DNA of 64,000 bases from Actinomycetes bacterium (GTDB lineage: Bacteria; Actinomycetota; Acidimicrobiia; Acidimicrobiales; RAAP-2). This document shows positions 21,197 to 29,558 of this stretch, in pieces. The position numbers and the translations under genes were made by a program. Under the pieces are notes generated by a model. That model made no database searches, had not been told where the DNA came from, and worked only from the letters and a program-made list of their open reading frames with translations. The stretch is from positions 711,517 through 775,516 of the forward strand of contig JAJZUS010000001.1 in NCBI GenBank assembly GCA_021848365.1. The letters are read 5' to 3'. Within the stretch, counting starts at the first letter, position 1; the number at the start of each line of letters is the position of its first letter.

Positions 21197-22132
21197 TTAC
21201 TTGTGCACCACGGACTCCACCGTCTGGGCGAGAATCGCCTGTCCACCCACGCTCGGGTGGACCCCGCAACCCGTCATGGTGCTGCCCGTGTAGAGCTGAG
21301 TGAGGAGACCGGCGTTGCACGAGTTACCCGCGGAGTACTGGGCCGCCTGGCTGAACGCGTTGTAGCCGTCGGCGATCTCCACGTTGTATCCCGCGCCGCC
21401 CTGGTCCAGGGCCTGATTGATCGCTTGGCTGCCCGCCGATGCCAACGCGTTGGAGTAGTCCGTCGAGTAGTAGTTGACGAGAACGATCTGACCCTTGAAG
21501 TGGGCGGTGACACGCAGTGCGTGCAGTATGGTGGTCACGTTCTTCTTGACCGTTGCGAGCACGGGCGCCAACTCCGTCGGGGCGGCGCACTGGTCCGTGG
21601 TGGTCTCTTGGCAGATGAATCCATCATTGGCACCGATCATCAGCGTGATCAAGCTGGTTCGCGGGTGCGTCTTCAAGTACTGCAGGGCGTAGGCCATCTG
21701 GCTGCCCGTGTACGACACGTGCAGCGGGTAGAGCGATCGGTACCCCCCCGCCGCGAGCGTTCCCGTCGTGCTCAGGTGATTCTCGCAGCCGTTGCTCTGT
21801 GCGCTGACACTGAGGAAGCTCGACGAGGTCTCACCCGGGCACGAGGCGTTCGTCACGTGCAGACCGAGAGCGGCGGCCACGTCTTCGGGGAAGCCCACGA
21901 AGTTGGCGGCCGAGCTGTAGTCGGGGGCGGGCACCGTCGTCGATTCGCGATAGCCGAAGGAGACCGAGTCACCGAGTGCCAAGTAGTCGCTACCCGGCGT
22001 GACGAGCGCGACGCTCGGGAGGTGTCGAGCAGCGGGCGCGCTCGAGGCACTGGCCGACGCCGTGACGAGCCCCATCGACATCACGATCACCGTGCTCGCG
22101 CGACGGGCAACCGACCACATTCGACGATTCAT
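21197..22132 (-). CDS. Secreted SGNH/GDSL-family hydrolase
   Basis: The ATG at 22132, preceded by GGGAGA, gives 311 aa with a Sec signal peptide (basic start, hydrophobic core, A-S-A-S-A-S). SGNH block I is A-L-G-D-S-V-S (nucleophile Ser), block III is M-I-G-A-N-D-G and block V is G-V-H-P-S, containing the catalytic His. Family members are extracellular esterases or lipases. The residue three before the His, usually Asp, reads Cys (C-G-V-H), so either the acid is supplied elsewhere or the triad is a dyad. Several Cys pairs fit an exported protein. It is the first chromosomal gene beyond the tRNA. Confidence 0.8.
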   Translation of the reverse strand: MNRRMWSVARRASTVIVMSMGLVTASASASSAPAARHLPSVALVTPGSDYLALGDSVSFGYRESTTVPAPDYSSAANFVGFPEDVAAALGLHVTNASCPGETSSSFLSVSAQSNGCENHLSTTGTLAAGGYRSLYPLHVSYTGSQMAYALQYLKTHPRTSLITLMIGANDGFICQETTTDQCAAPTELAPVLATVKKNVTTILHALRVTAHFKGQIVLVNYYSTDYSNALASAGSQAINQALDQGGAGYNVEIADGYNAFSQAAQYSAGNSCNAGLLTQLYTGSTMTGCGVHPSVGGQAILAQTVESVVHK

Positions 22133-22380
22133 GATCTCCCTCTTTCCACTCACTGCTTCCTCGGCGTCACGCACAACGTGCTTGCCCGGGTCTATCACGC
22201 CACCCGACTGAGTCGACCCTCACCGAACTGGCTCGGGATGGGCTCGGCCCTCCTCATCGTCTACTCGCGGGCGCGACGACGGCGTCGAGGGGGGATGGCG
22301 AGCGCGCGGGAGATGGGTAGCGGCCGTCGCCACCGGTCTCGGGCCGTACGTCCCCTGCGGGCGAATCCGCCCTCGTTACA

Positions 22381-24045
22381 ATGAGCCGGTCGACTCGACG
22401 CGGACGGGGGAGGGGTACGTTGCGCGTGCGACTCCTTGGTGCGGTCGCGCTGGCGGTGGCGGCCATGCTCCCCTCGTTTCGAGCGCAGGCCGCGACGTCG
22501 CCGTGGGCCCTCATCGCGCACGAGCCGACCTTCATGTCGGGCTCGCCGGGAGCGATGTTCCTCCTCACGAATGGTCGGGTCCTGGTCCAGGATCAGGGTG
22601 CGAACAACGGCGGCGGCGCCCAGTGGTGGCTGTACTCTCCCGACGCGAAGGGGGGGTACCAAGACGGGACCTGGTCGCCGACCGGCAGCCTGCCCTCCGG
22701 TTACGCCCCCGAGTACTTCGCGTCGGGAGTCATGCCCGACGGACGGGTGGTCATCGAGGGTGGCGAGTTCAACGGCACGGGTACCTTCGTGGCGACTCAT
22801 GACGGCGCCGTCTACGACCCCGCGACGGGCGTCTGGGCCCCCCTCGCTCCGCCGTCGGGCGGATCGGGTTGCTGGTCCACCATTGGCGACGCCCCGTCGG
22901 TCGTACTCGCGAGCGGCACCTTCTTCATGGGGAGTTCCGGTACGGACGCCAGTACCTGCGCCGCCCTCCTCGACGCGTCGTCACTGACGTGGACGACGAC
23001 GGGGGCGGGCAAGGGCGACCCGTACCCCGAAGAGGGCTTCACCCTCCTGCCCAACGGCGACGTGCTCGACGTCAACACCGGTGTGACGTCGGGGACGCCC
23101 GGCGGGGTGCGCAGCACGGAGACCTACGACCCGCAGACCGGGACCTGGAGTTCGGCGGGCGACACGCCGAGCGCGCTCGACAGCTCGGGGGAGGTCGGCC
23201 CGGCCGCGCTCATGCCCGACGGCGTCGTCTTCGCCGAAGGGGCCACGTCCGCGACCGCCCTGTACGACACGGCGACCGGAACGTGGTCGGCGGGGCCGAC
23301 CATGCCTTCGGTCGGCGGCCAACAACTCACCGCCACCGACGCGTGCTCGGCCGTTCTCCCGAACGGCAACGTGCTCTTCGACGCCAGTCCCGACATGCAG
23401 GTCGGGACGCACTGGTTCGTCTACAACGGCTCGGCCATCTCCCAGATATCCGACGACGCCGCACTGTCGTCGTCGAGCGAGCGGAGCAACTTCTGCAACG
23501 CCCTCGATCTCCCGAATGGTCAGGTGCTCGTGAACGAGCGGGCGGGAGCGACCCCGATGGAGGTGTTCACGCCGTCGGGTGCACCCGACCCCTCGTGGGC
23601 CCCGACGGTGTCGTCAACGCCTTCGACCGTGGTGGTCGGTCGCTCGTACTCGATCCAGGGCACCCAGTTCGGCGGTCTTGACGAGGGGGCGTCCTTCGGT
23701 GACGACTACAACCCGCAGTCGAACTACCCCCTCGTTCGAGTGACGAACCGGGTGAGCGGACGCGTCACCTACGCGCGCACGTCGGGCTCGACGGGCCTGT
23801 CCGTGGGTCCGGGGACGCCTGGGTCGACGACGTTCGTCCTGCCCGCGAGCGCGCCCGACGGCCCGTCGACGCTCCAGGTAGTCGTGAACGGCATCGCCTC
23901 CACGCCGTCGGCGGTCTCCGTCACGGGCGGCGCCGCGGCGCCCCGTCCCGCGCGGATCATCACCCTCACCTGCGTCCGTGGGCGCGCCCTGCGTCGCGTG
24001 CGCGGGCGTCACCCCCGTTGTCCGACCGGGTGGCGGTTGAGGTAG
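22381..24045 (+). CDS. Secreted Kelch-like beta-propeller protein
   Basis: The 554-aa protein has a basic signal peptide ending A-Q-A-A-T. Repeats of the Kelch/galactose-oxidase type follow: L-P-N-G-x-V-L, Y-D-P-x-T-G-x-W and x-G-G, seen at least five times. After about residue 400 there is an IPT-like Ig domain (P-S-T-V-V-V-G-R-S-Y-S-I-Q-G-T-Q-F) and then a very basic C-terminal tail. Such proteins are extracellular carbohydrate-binding or copper-radical-oxidase relatives. I see no clear copper ligands, so an enzymatic role is not supported. An initial GC-rich stretch precedes the ATG without a strong ribosome site. Confidence 0.7.
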   Translation: MSRSTRRGRGRGTLRVRLLGAVALAVAAMLPSFRAQAATSPWALIAHEPTFMSGSPGAMFLLTNGRVLVQDQGANNGGGAQWWLYSPDAKGGYQDGTWSPTGSLPSGYAPEYFASGVMPDGRVVIEGGEFNGTGTFVATHDGAVYDPATGVWAPLAPPSGGSGCWSTIGDAPSVVLASGTFFMGSSGTDASTCAALLDASSLTWTTTGAGKGDPYPEEGFTLLPNGDVLDVNTGVTSGTPGGVRSTETYDPQTGTWSSAGDTPSALDSSGEVGPAALMPDGVVFAEGATSATALYDTATGTWSAGPTMPSVGGQQLTATDACSAVLPNGNVLFDASPDMQVGTHWFVYNGSAISQISDDAALSSSSERSNFCNALDLPNGQVLVNERAGATPMEVFTPSGAPDPSWAPTVSSTPSTVVVGRSYSIQGTQFGGLDEGASFGDDYNPQSNYPLVRVTNRVSGRVTYARTSGSTGLSVGPGTPGSTTFVLPASAPDGPSTLQVVVNGIASTPSAVSVTGGAAAPRPARIITLTCVRGRALRRVRGRHPRCPTGWRLR

Positions 24046-24098
24046 GGGTGCCGAGTGTCGGTCACGGCCGAACGCGACGTCGTCGGTAGGATCGGCCC

Positions 24099-25328
24099 GT
24101 GAGCGACGCGAGACCCCCGCTCGCCCCGTCGGCCAATCGACTGACCCCGATGGGCTTCGTCATGGCCTTCGGCGTCGTCAGCATGCTGGCCGACTTCGTC
24201 TACGAGGGGGCTCGCAGCATCGTCGGTCCGTACCTCGCCACGTTCGGGGCGAACGCCGCCGTCGTCGGTCTGGTCACCGGCGCCGGCGAGGCCGTGGCCC
24301 TGATGCTCCGGCTCGTGACGGGCCCGCTCTCGGATCGCACCCGCAAGTACTGGCCGATCTCCATCGCCGGATACGTGATCACGGTCGTCGCCGTGCCCCT
24401 GCTCGGCGCGGTGACGGCGACGTGGCAGGCGATCACGGGCGTGATCGCGGAGCGCTTCGGCAAGGCCGTGCGCACGCCGGCGCGTGACACCATGCTCGGG
24501 CACGCGAGCTCGAGCGTGGGACGAGGGAGGGCGTTCGCGCTCCACGAGGCCCTCGACCAGTCCGGCGCGATGCTGGGTCCGCTCCTCGTGGCGGGCATGG
24601 TGGCCCTCTCGGGCTATCGCCTGGGATTCGCCATCCTGGCCGTTCCCGGCGCCCTCTCGCTCGTCGCGCTGGCCTGGCTCCGTCGCGCGGTGCCGACGCC
24701 CGAGGCGTACGACGCGGCGGTCGCGACGGCGCCCGTCGCGTCGTCACGGGTCGAGCCCTGGTGGCGATTCTCCGCCCGCTACTGGGCCTACAGCGCGTTC
24801 ACGGCGCTCAGCATGCTCGGCTTCGCTACGTTCGGCGTGCTCGCCTACCACGCGGACGTCGCGCACGTCCTGCCCGTCTGGCAGATCCCGGTCCTCTACG
24901 CCGCGGCCATGGGCGTCGACGCGATCGGGGCCCTCCTCTCGGGGTGGCTCTACGACCGCGTGGGGCTGCGCGGCCTCGTCGCAGTACCGGTCCTGACGGC
25001 GATCCTGCCCTTCCTCGCCTTCTCGTCACGAGCGGACCTCGTGTGGGCCGGGGGCCTGCTCTGGGGACTCGCCTTCGGGATCCACGAGTCGACGATGCGC
25101 GCGGCCGTGACCGACCTCGTGCCCGGTCACCGGCGCGGGACCGGCTACGGCACCTTCACCGCCGTCTACGGCCTGGCCTGGCTGGTGGGCGGGTCGGTCA
25201 TCGGGGCCCTCTACGACACGTCCCGTACCGGCCTGCACGTCTTCGTCGTGGTGACCCAGGTCGCCGCCCTCGCGGTGTTCCTCCCGCTCGCGTCGCGCGA
25301 GCGCCGGCGAGACCGCGTGAGCGGCTGA
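24099..25328 (+). CDS. MFS transporter
   Basis: The 409-aa protein has about twelve hydrophobic segments and the major-facilitator loop between TM2 and TM3 (G-P-L-S-D-R-T-R-K-Y-W). A second loop, G-W-L-Y-D-R-V-G, comes in the second half. The GTG start gives a short hydrophilic N-terminus. The pattern is like uncharacterised drug/sugar MFS exporters (K-A-V-R-T-P-A-R-D in the TM4-5 loop). Substrate unknown. It stands alone on the plus strand between secreted proteins. Confidence 0.75.
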   Translation: MSDARPPLAPSANRLTPMGFVMAFGVVSMLADFVYEGARSIVGPYLATFGANAAVVGLVTGAGEAVALMLRLVTGPLSDRTRKYWPISIAGYVITVVAVPLLGAVTATWQAITGVIAERFGKAVRTPARDTMLGHASSSVGRGRAFALHEALDQSGAMLGPLLVAGMVALSGYRLGFAILAVPGALSLVALAWLRRAVPTPEAYDAAVATAPVASSRVEPWWRFSARYWAYSAFTALSMLGFATFGVLAYHADVAHVLPVWQIPVLYAAAMGVDAIGALLSGWLYDRVGLRGLVAVPVLTAILPFLAFSSRADLVWAGGLLWGLAFGIHESTMRAAVTDLVPGHRRGTGYGTFTAVYGLAWLVGGSVIGALYDTSRTGLHVFVVVTQVAALAVFLPLASRERRRDRVSG

Positions 25329-25363
25329 CGAGTGCCCGGCGCGGACCCGGCGAGTGGCGTCGC

Positions 25364-26359
25364 CTACGGGTTGGGAGGCGTCGCCCGGTTGAGGGCGAAC
25401 CCGGGGCTCTGGACGCTCCAGCCCGTTCCGAGGCCCAGCGTGGCGGCCGTGAGGACCGTCGTCCACTGGGCATCGGGGATCGGAGCGGTGAGGGTCGCGC
25501 TGACGGCTCGACGGATCACGCTCGGACCGTTCGGTGGGCCGAAGGAGACGTAGGTCCAGTACTGGTGGGTCGTCGAGTCGTAGTAGCCGCTCGGCACCCC
25601 TCCGCTGTTCTGACTGGGCTGGCCGACGTACCCGTAGGGGCCGCGGAGGGCCGAGCTCGAGTACGCGACGACGCTCGGCCCCTCGGAGACCTCCATCACC
25701 CACTGTCGCCCGGCGCTGAAGAGGGAGGGGTCGGAAGCGATGGGCTGGGCGGGTGAGATGTCGACGGTGACGCGCGACCCGGGGTCGAGCCGAAAGACCG
25801 CCCCGTTGCTGCCGGGCACCTCGGTCGCCGAGTCGACGACCTTCTGGCAGGACGTCGCGGGCGGCGGACAGCCCGCCGGGTCGTAGCCGACGCCCGTCAC
25901 GACGAGTCCGCTGAGCATGAGACGTCCGGACGGGTCGAGGAGGATCGACGGGTCCACGAGGTTCCCGTGGAGCCCCTTGATCTTCACGGTGACGGGAGGG
26001 CTCGGGACGCCGTTCGCCTCGTTGACTCGGATGAGGGTCAGCCCGCCGCCGGGGCCTCCCGGGGTGAGCGCGTAGAGGTAGATGGTCCCCCCGCGTCGGA
26101 CGAGGTCGGGGACCGAGCCCGGGAAGGAGCGCCACTCGGGGATCGGGGCCCAGTGGAGGCCGTCGCGTGACTGGACGAGGTACACGTGGTGGGTCGCGGG
26201 GTTCGGGCACTGGGCAACCCGGCACGCGAGGACCGCCATCAGGTAGGGCTGGGTCGCGAAGGGTGTGGTCCCGGCCGACGCGACGCCACCGAGCAGGGAC
26301 GCCACGAGGGCGACGGCGGCCAGTGGCCCACTGCGCCCGATCGCTCGACGGAGCCTCAC
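25364..26359 (-). CDS. Secreted five-bladed-propeller-like protein
   Basis: The 331-aa protein has a signal peptide (L-A-A-V-A-L-V-A-S-L-L-G-G-V-A-S-A). Regularly spaced D-P-S-I/L and S-V-P-D-L-V blade motifs are reminiscent of glycoside hydrolase family 43/62 propellers (V-D-P-S-I-L-L-D, A-S-D-P-S-L-F). Two internal Cys pairs may form disulfides. No complete GH43 catalytic triad was verified, so the enzymatic assignment is open. It is the last gene of the minus-strand run that begins at 30337, and starts 25 bases after the isochorismatase-like gene. Confidence 0.5.
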   Translation of the reverse strand: MRLRRAIGRSGPLAAVALVASLLGGVASAGTTPFATQPYLMAVLACRVAQCPNPATHHVYLVQSRDGLHWAPIPEWRSFPGSVPDLVRRGGTIYLYALTPGGPGGGLTLIRVNEANGVPSPPVTVKIKGLHGNLVDPSILLDPSGRLMLSGLVVTGVGYDPAGCPPPATSCQKVVDSATEVPGSNGAVFRLDPGSRVTVDISPAQPIASDPSLFSAGRQWVMEVSEGPSVVAYSSSALRGPYGYVGQPSQNSGGVPSGYYDSTTHQYWTYVSFGPPNGPSVIRRAVSATLTAPIPDAQWTTVLTAATLGLGTGWSVQSPGFALNRATPPNP

Positions 26360-26383
26360 ATCAGCGGAGTGTAGGGCGTGGCG

Positions 26384-26956
26384 TCACGGGGCGTCGAGAG
26401 CCCCCCGGCGCTCTATCCACTGTGCGGTGGTGAGCACCTCCGCCTGACGGGGGAAGACCTTCTCGGTGAGGACCCGGTGGACCTCCTCGTCGAGGTCGGC
26501 ACAGGCGTCGGCGAGGACCGTGATCGCGTAGTCCTCGTCGGCCGCGCGACGCACGGTGGAGAGGACGACGCCGCTCGTGGCGATCCCGCAGAGGACCAGG
26601 TGGTCGATCGATCGCGAGCGCAGCACCACGTCGAGGTCGCTGCCCGCGAAGGCGCTGACGCGCCGCTTGGTGACGACGATCTCGCCGGGGCGCGGCGCCA
26701 CGCCCTCGTGCACCCGGGTGGCGGGGGCGCTCTCGTCCATCGACATCGACCCGGCCAGTCGGGCGAAGCCCGCGTTGCGGGGCGAGATCTCCGGGGCGCC
26801 CTCGCGAAAGGCGACCCGGACGAAGATGACCGGGACACCGGCGCGGCGGGCGGCGTCGAGGGCCGTCGCGGCCGTCGCGACCACCTCTCGACCGCGATCC
26901 CCGTAGCGCTCGAGGATGCCGTTCTGCAGGTCCATGATCACTAGGGCACTCGTCAC
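26384..26956 (-). CDS. Isochorismatase-like hydrolase lacking the nucleophilic Cys
   Basis: The 190-aa protein has the isochorismatase fold: A-L-V-I-M-D-L-Q-N-G with the catalytic Asp near residue 9 and V-T-K-R-R with the Lys. The nucleophile motif is G-I-A-T-S-G-V-V-L-S-T, where the usual Cys of the G-x-x-T-x-x-C-V pattern is Val. Many relatives share this GIATSGVV form, so it is a distinct subfamily that may not be a cysteine hydrolase. Substrate unknown. It is in line with the sulfurtransferase gene, probably one transcript. Confidence 0.7.
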   Translation of the reverse strand: MTSALVIMDLQNGILERYGDRGREVVATAATALDAARRAGVPVIFVRVAFREGAPEISPRNAGFARLAGSMSMDESAPATRVHEGVAPRPGEIVVTKRRVSAFAGSDLDVVLRSRSIDHLVLCGIATSGVVLSTVRRAADEDYAITVLADACADLDEEVHRVLTEKVFPRQAEVLTTAQWIERRGALDAP

Positions 26957-26999
26957 GAGTCACTCTCCTTCTCGGGGGCGGGCTCGCCCGGGGACGTCG

Positions 27000-27821
27000 T
27001 CATCCGGCGTCCGTCCCCGTCGCGACGCGTCGGCTCGGGTCCGCGCTGTACTGCGACCACGAGCCCGGGAAGAGGCGTCCCCGTCCCAGTCCCGCGTGCT
27101 CGAGCACCAGCAGGTTGTGACAGGCCGTCACCCCCGAGCCGCAGTAGGAGATGACGTCGGCTCCCTCGCGTACGCCCACGGCGCGGAAGCGGTCGCGGAT
27201 CTCGGCGAGGGGGCGCAGGCGTCCCACGTCGTCGAGGTGCTCGCGGCAGGGCACGTTGTGGGCGCCGGGGATGTGTCCGGCGCGCGGATCGATCGGCTCC
27301 TGCTCGCCCCGGTAGCGCACCGGGTCGCGCGCGTCGATCACGACGAGCTGACCCCCGGACGCCTCGTCGATGGTGGCGAGGCGGTCGACGGGCCAGGCGC
27401 GAGCCGTGAAGGTGGCCGGACGCGGCGTCGAGGGACCCGACGCGAGGGCTCCCGTCCACGCCGCGAGCCCACCGTCGAGGAGGGCGGCCGCGTGCCGGGT
27501 CGCGCGCAGCATCCAGACCAGGCGGGCGGCGATCACCCCACCCTGGTCGTCGTAGGCGACGACGACGGCGTCGTCGTCGATGCCGCAGTGAGCCATCCCG
27601 TCGGCGAAGACGGTCGGATCGGGCAGGGGGTGCCGGCCGCCGTCGGGGCTCGCGGGACCGGCGAGCCATCGCTCGAGGTCGACGAAGACGGCACCGGGGA
27701 GGTGGGCCTCGTCGAAGGCCCGCGCCCCGTCGCGCCCGTCGAGGTACCAGCGCACGTCGGCGAGCACGACCTCGTCGGCGTGCTCGCGCAACCAGTCGGC
27801 GTCGACGATCGGGTCGATCAC
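27000..27821 (-). CDS. sseA: 3-Mercaptopyruvate sulfurtransferase (two-domain rhodanese)
   Basis: The 273-aa protein has two rhodanese domains, the usual length. The C-terminal active loop is C-G-S-G-V-T-A, the form typical of 3-mercaptopyruvate sulfurtransferases (thiosulfate enzymes have C-R-K-G-V-T). The N-terminal domain has H-L-P-G-A-V-F-V-D and the second H-I-P-G-A-H-N-V-P, the conserved loops before the active strand. It would transfer sulfane sulfur to thiols or cyanide in the cytoplasm. ATG 27821. Confidence 0.85.
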   Translation of the reverse strand: MIDPIVDADWLREHADEVVLADVRWYLDGRDGARAFDEAHLPGAVFVDLERWLAGPASPDGGRHPLPDPTVFADGMAHCGIDDDAVVVAYDDQGGVIAARLVWMLRATRHAAALLDGGLAAWTGALASGPSTPRPATFTARAWPVDRLATIDEASGGQLVVIDARDPVRYRGEQEPIDPRAGHIPGAHNVPCREHLDDVGRLRPLAEIRDRFRAVGVREGADVISYCGSGVTACHNLLVLEHAGLGRGRLFPGSWSQYSADPSRRVATGTDAG

Positions 27822-27907
27822 GGGAACCTCCGGTGGTTACGTCGCCCGCGACCACCGGTCGATCGACCGGTCGCGCGGGCGCGGGTGGGGGTCGAGACGT
27901 CCACGAC

Positions 27908-28819
27908 TCAACTCCGCAGGACGACGTTGCGGGGCTCGTCTCCGCTCTCTCGTCGCGCGACCTGCTCGCGCACCAGCGCGGCGATGCGCGGGGCCATCGC
28001 ACCGGTGGCGCCGCCGACGTGGGGCGTCAGCAGCACGCCGGGTCGCTCCCAGAGGGGGTGCTCGGGGGGTAGCGGCTCGGGGTCGACGACGTCGAGTGCG
28101 AGTCGTAGGCGCGGCGTCGCTCGAACCAGGGCATCGGTGTCGGCGACGGCGCCGCGGGCCACGTTGACGACGAGGCCCGCGTCGGGGATCGCGGCGAGGA
28201 AGTCGTCGTCGACGAGGCGGGTCGTCGCGGGGGTGAGGGGGACGGCCAGCGCGACGATGTCGGCGCGGGCGAGTTCGCGGGCGAGGTCGCCCCAGCCGCT
28301 CACCGGACGTCCGTCGACCTCCCGAGCGCGCCGGGCGATCGCGCGCACCTCGACCTCGAAGGGCTCGAGGCGCTGGGCGATCGCGCGGCCCACCCCGCCG
28401 TAGCCGACGAGCAGGACTCGTCGGTCGGCCAGTCCCGGATACCACTCGCGTCGCCAGCGGTGGGACGTCGCGTCGCGGACGAAGTCGTCGAGGCCCCGCT
28501 GGGCGGCGATCATGAGCCCCACCGCGAGCTCGGCCGTCGCCGACTCGTGCACCGAGGCCGCGTTGGCGAAGACGAGTCCCGGGGGCAGGTGCTGCGCCAC
28601 GCCGTCGTAGCCGATGGACTGCCCCTGGACGAGGCCGACGGTGAGTCCCTCGAGGGCGTGGAGGACCTGGGGGCCGGTGAGGTAGGGGATGACCACGACG
28701 TCGATCTCGTTCCACGGGGCGGGTCCCCGGAGGTCCCAGACGGCGGTCTCCAGGCCCGGGACGTCGGCCACCGCCTCCGCGAGCTCGGGGGTCGGGACGG
28801 TCAGTCGCACGGGCTCCAT
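27908..28819 (-). CDS. D-isomer-specific 2-hydroxyacid dehydrogenase family protein
   Basis: The 303-aa protein carries the NAD-binding signature V-L-L-V-G-Y-G-G-V-G-R-A-I-A (about residues 133-146), N-V-A-R-G-A-V-A-D with the substrate-site Arg, the D-P-E-P-L-P Glu loop and L-T-P-H-V-G-G with the catalytic His. It reduces or oxidises a 2-hydroxy acid, but the substrate (glyoxylate, hydroxypyruvate, phosphonate-type) is not visible. It starts 4 bases after the RNase-III-like gene ends, so translation is coupled in the minus-strand operon. Confidence 0.85.
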   Translation of the reverse strand: MEPVRLTVPTPELAEAVADVPGLETAVWDLRGPAPWNEIDVVVIPYLTGPQVLHALEGLTVGLVQGQSIGYDGVAQHLPPGLVFANAASVHESATAELAVGLMIAAQRGLDDFVRDATSHRWRREWYPGLADRRVLLVGYGGVGRAIAQRLEPFEVEVRAIARRAREVDGRPVSGWGDLARELARADIVALAVPLTPATTRLVDDDFLAAIPDAGLVVNVARGAVADTDALVRATPRLRLALDVVDPEPLPPEHPLWERPGVLLTPHVGGATGAMAPRIAALVREQVARRESGDEPRNVVLRS

Positions 28820-28823
28820 GCTC

Positions 28824-29558
28824 TCACGAGCGAGCCGGCGACGCGGGGGGCTCCGCCCCGAGGCGGGGGAGGACGCCGGCCGCGACGACGGCCCTCACCG
28901 CCCCGATCCAGCCCTCTCGCCAGTAGGCGCCGCCGACGCGCGTATAGAGACGCACGACCGCCGCGGCGTCGCGGTGCACTCGTGGCGCGCTCGAGACGCC
29001 GCGAGTGCGGCGGGCCAGCGCGCCGAGGCGGGCGCGGCGGATGAGGGCGTCGCGACGATCGGAGAGGACGCGATGAGGGGCGTCGGGGTGTTCGAGGCAG
29101 ACCCAGTCGGCGGCGACGGCCCGGAGGGCGACCGAGCCCACCGTCGCGGTGGCCCGGTGTGACGCGGCCCGGGTGGGGAGGTCGCCGTAGCGGTCGACGA
29201 ACCCGGTGACGCGACGGGCGAGGTCGGCGGCGGCCTCGTAACCCCGCGCGAGGTGGGCGGCCCCGATGACGGCCTCGATGACGTCCCCGGTGTCGGCGCT
29301 CGTGCAGCGTCGGAGCGTGTGGTGAAAGACGGCGTCGAGGTGGCGATTGCTCACGAGCTCGGCCGCCACCTCGAAGGACAGGTCGCGTCGGGCGACGTCG
29401 GCGTAGAGGGCGAGGCCGAGGATCGCGTCACCGAGGAACTCCAGCCGGCTGAATCCGTCGTGCCAGGGTGAGAGCGCGACGCCCGCGGTGACGGGGTCGG
29501 AGAGGTGGAAGCCGAGTGCGGCCTCGGCGCAGTCGAGGTCGACCGACGGATGGCTCAC
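28824..29558 (-). CDS. Ribonuclease III-type protein with a second, degenerate RNase III-like half
   Basis: The 244-aa protein begins with an RNase III domain. R-L-E-F-L-G-D-A-I-L carries E40 and D44, and G-D-V-I-E-A-V-I-G-A carries D92 and E95, so all four metal-binding carboxylates are present. No dsRNA-binding domain follows. Residues ~130-235 look instead like a second RNase III unit. V-G-S-V-A-L-R-A-V-A-A-D-W-V resembles the signature helix, then L-S-D-R-R-D-A-L-I...L-G-A-L-A-R-R-T follows, and D-A-A-A-V-V-R-L-Y stands where D-x-x-E-A should be; the catalytic acids are lost. A housekeeping rnc normally has one domain plus a dsRBD. The GTG start overlaps the stop of the enoyl-CoA hydratase gene. 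Confidence 0.65.
   Translation of the reverse strand: MSHPSVDLDCAEAALGFHLSDPVTAGVALSPWHDGFSRLEFLGDAILGLALYADVARRDLSFEVAAELVSNRHLDAVFHHTLRRCTSADTGDVIEAVIGAAHLARGYEAAADLARRVTGFVDRYGDLPTRAASHRATATVGSVALRAVAADWVCLEHPDAPHRVLSDRRDALIRRARLGALARRTRGVSSAPRVHRDAAAVVRLYTRVGGAYWREGWIGAVRAVVAAGVLPRLGAEPPASPARS

Noticed and set aside
21092-22384. 430-aa plus-strand frame over the GDSL gene
   Set aside because: Arg/Gly/His-rich shadow of the minus-strand hydrolase, which has catalytic motifs and a signal peptide.
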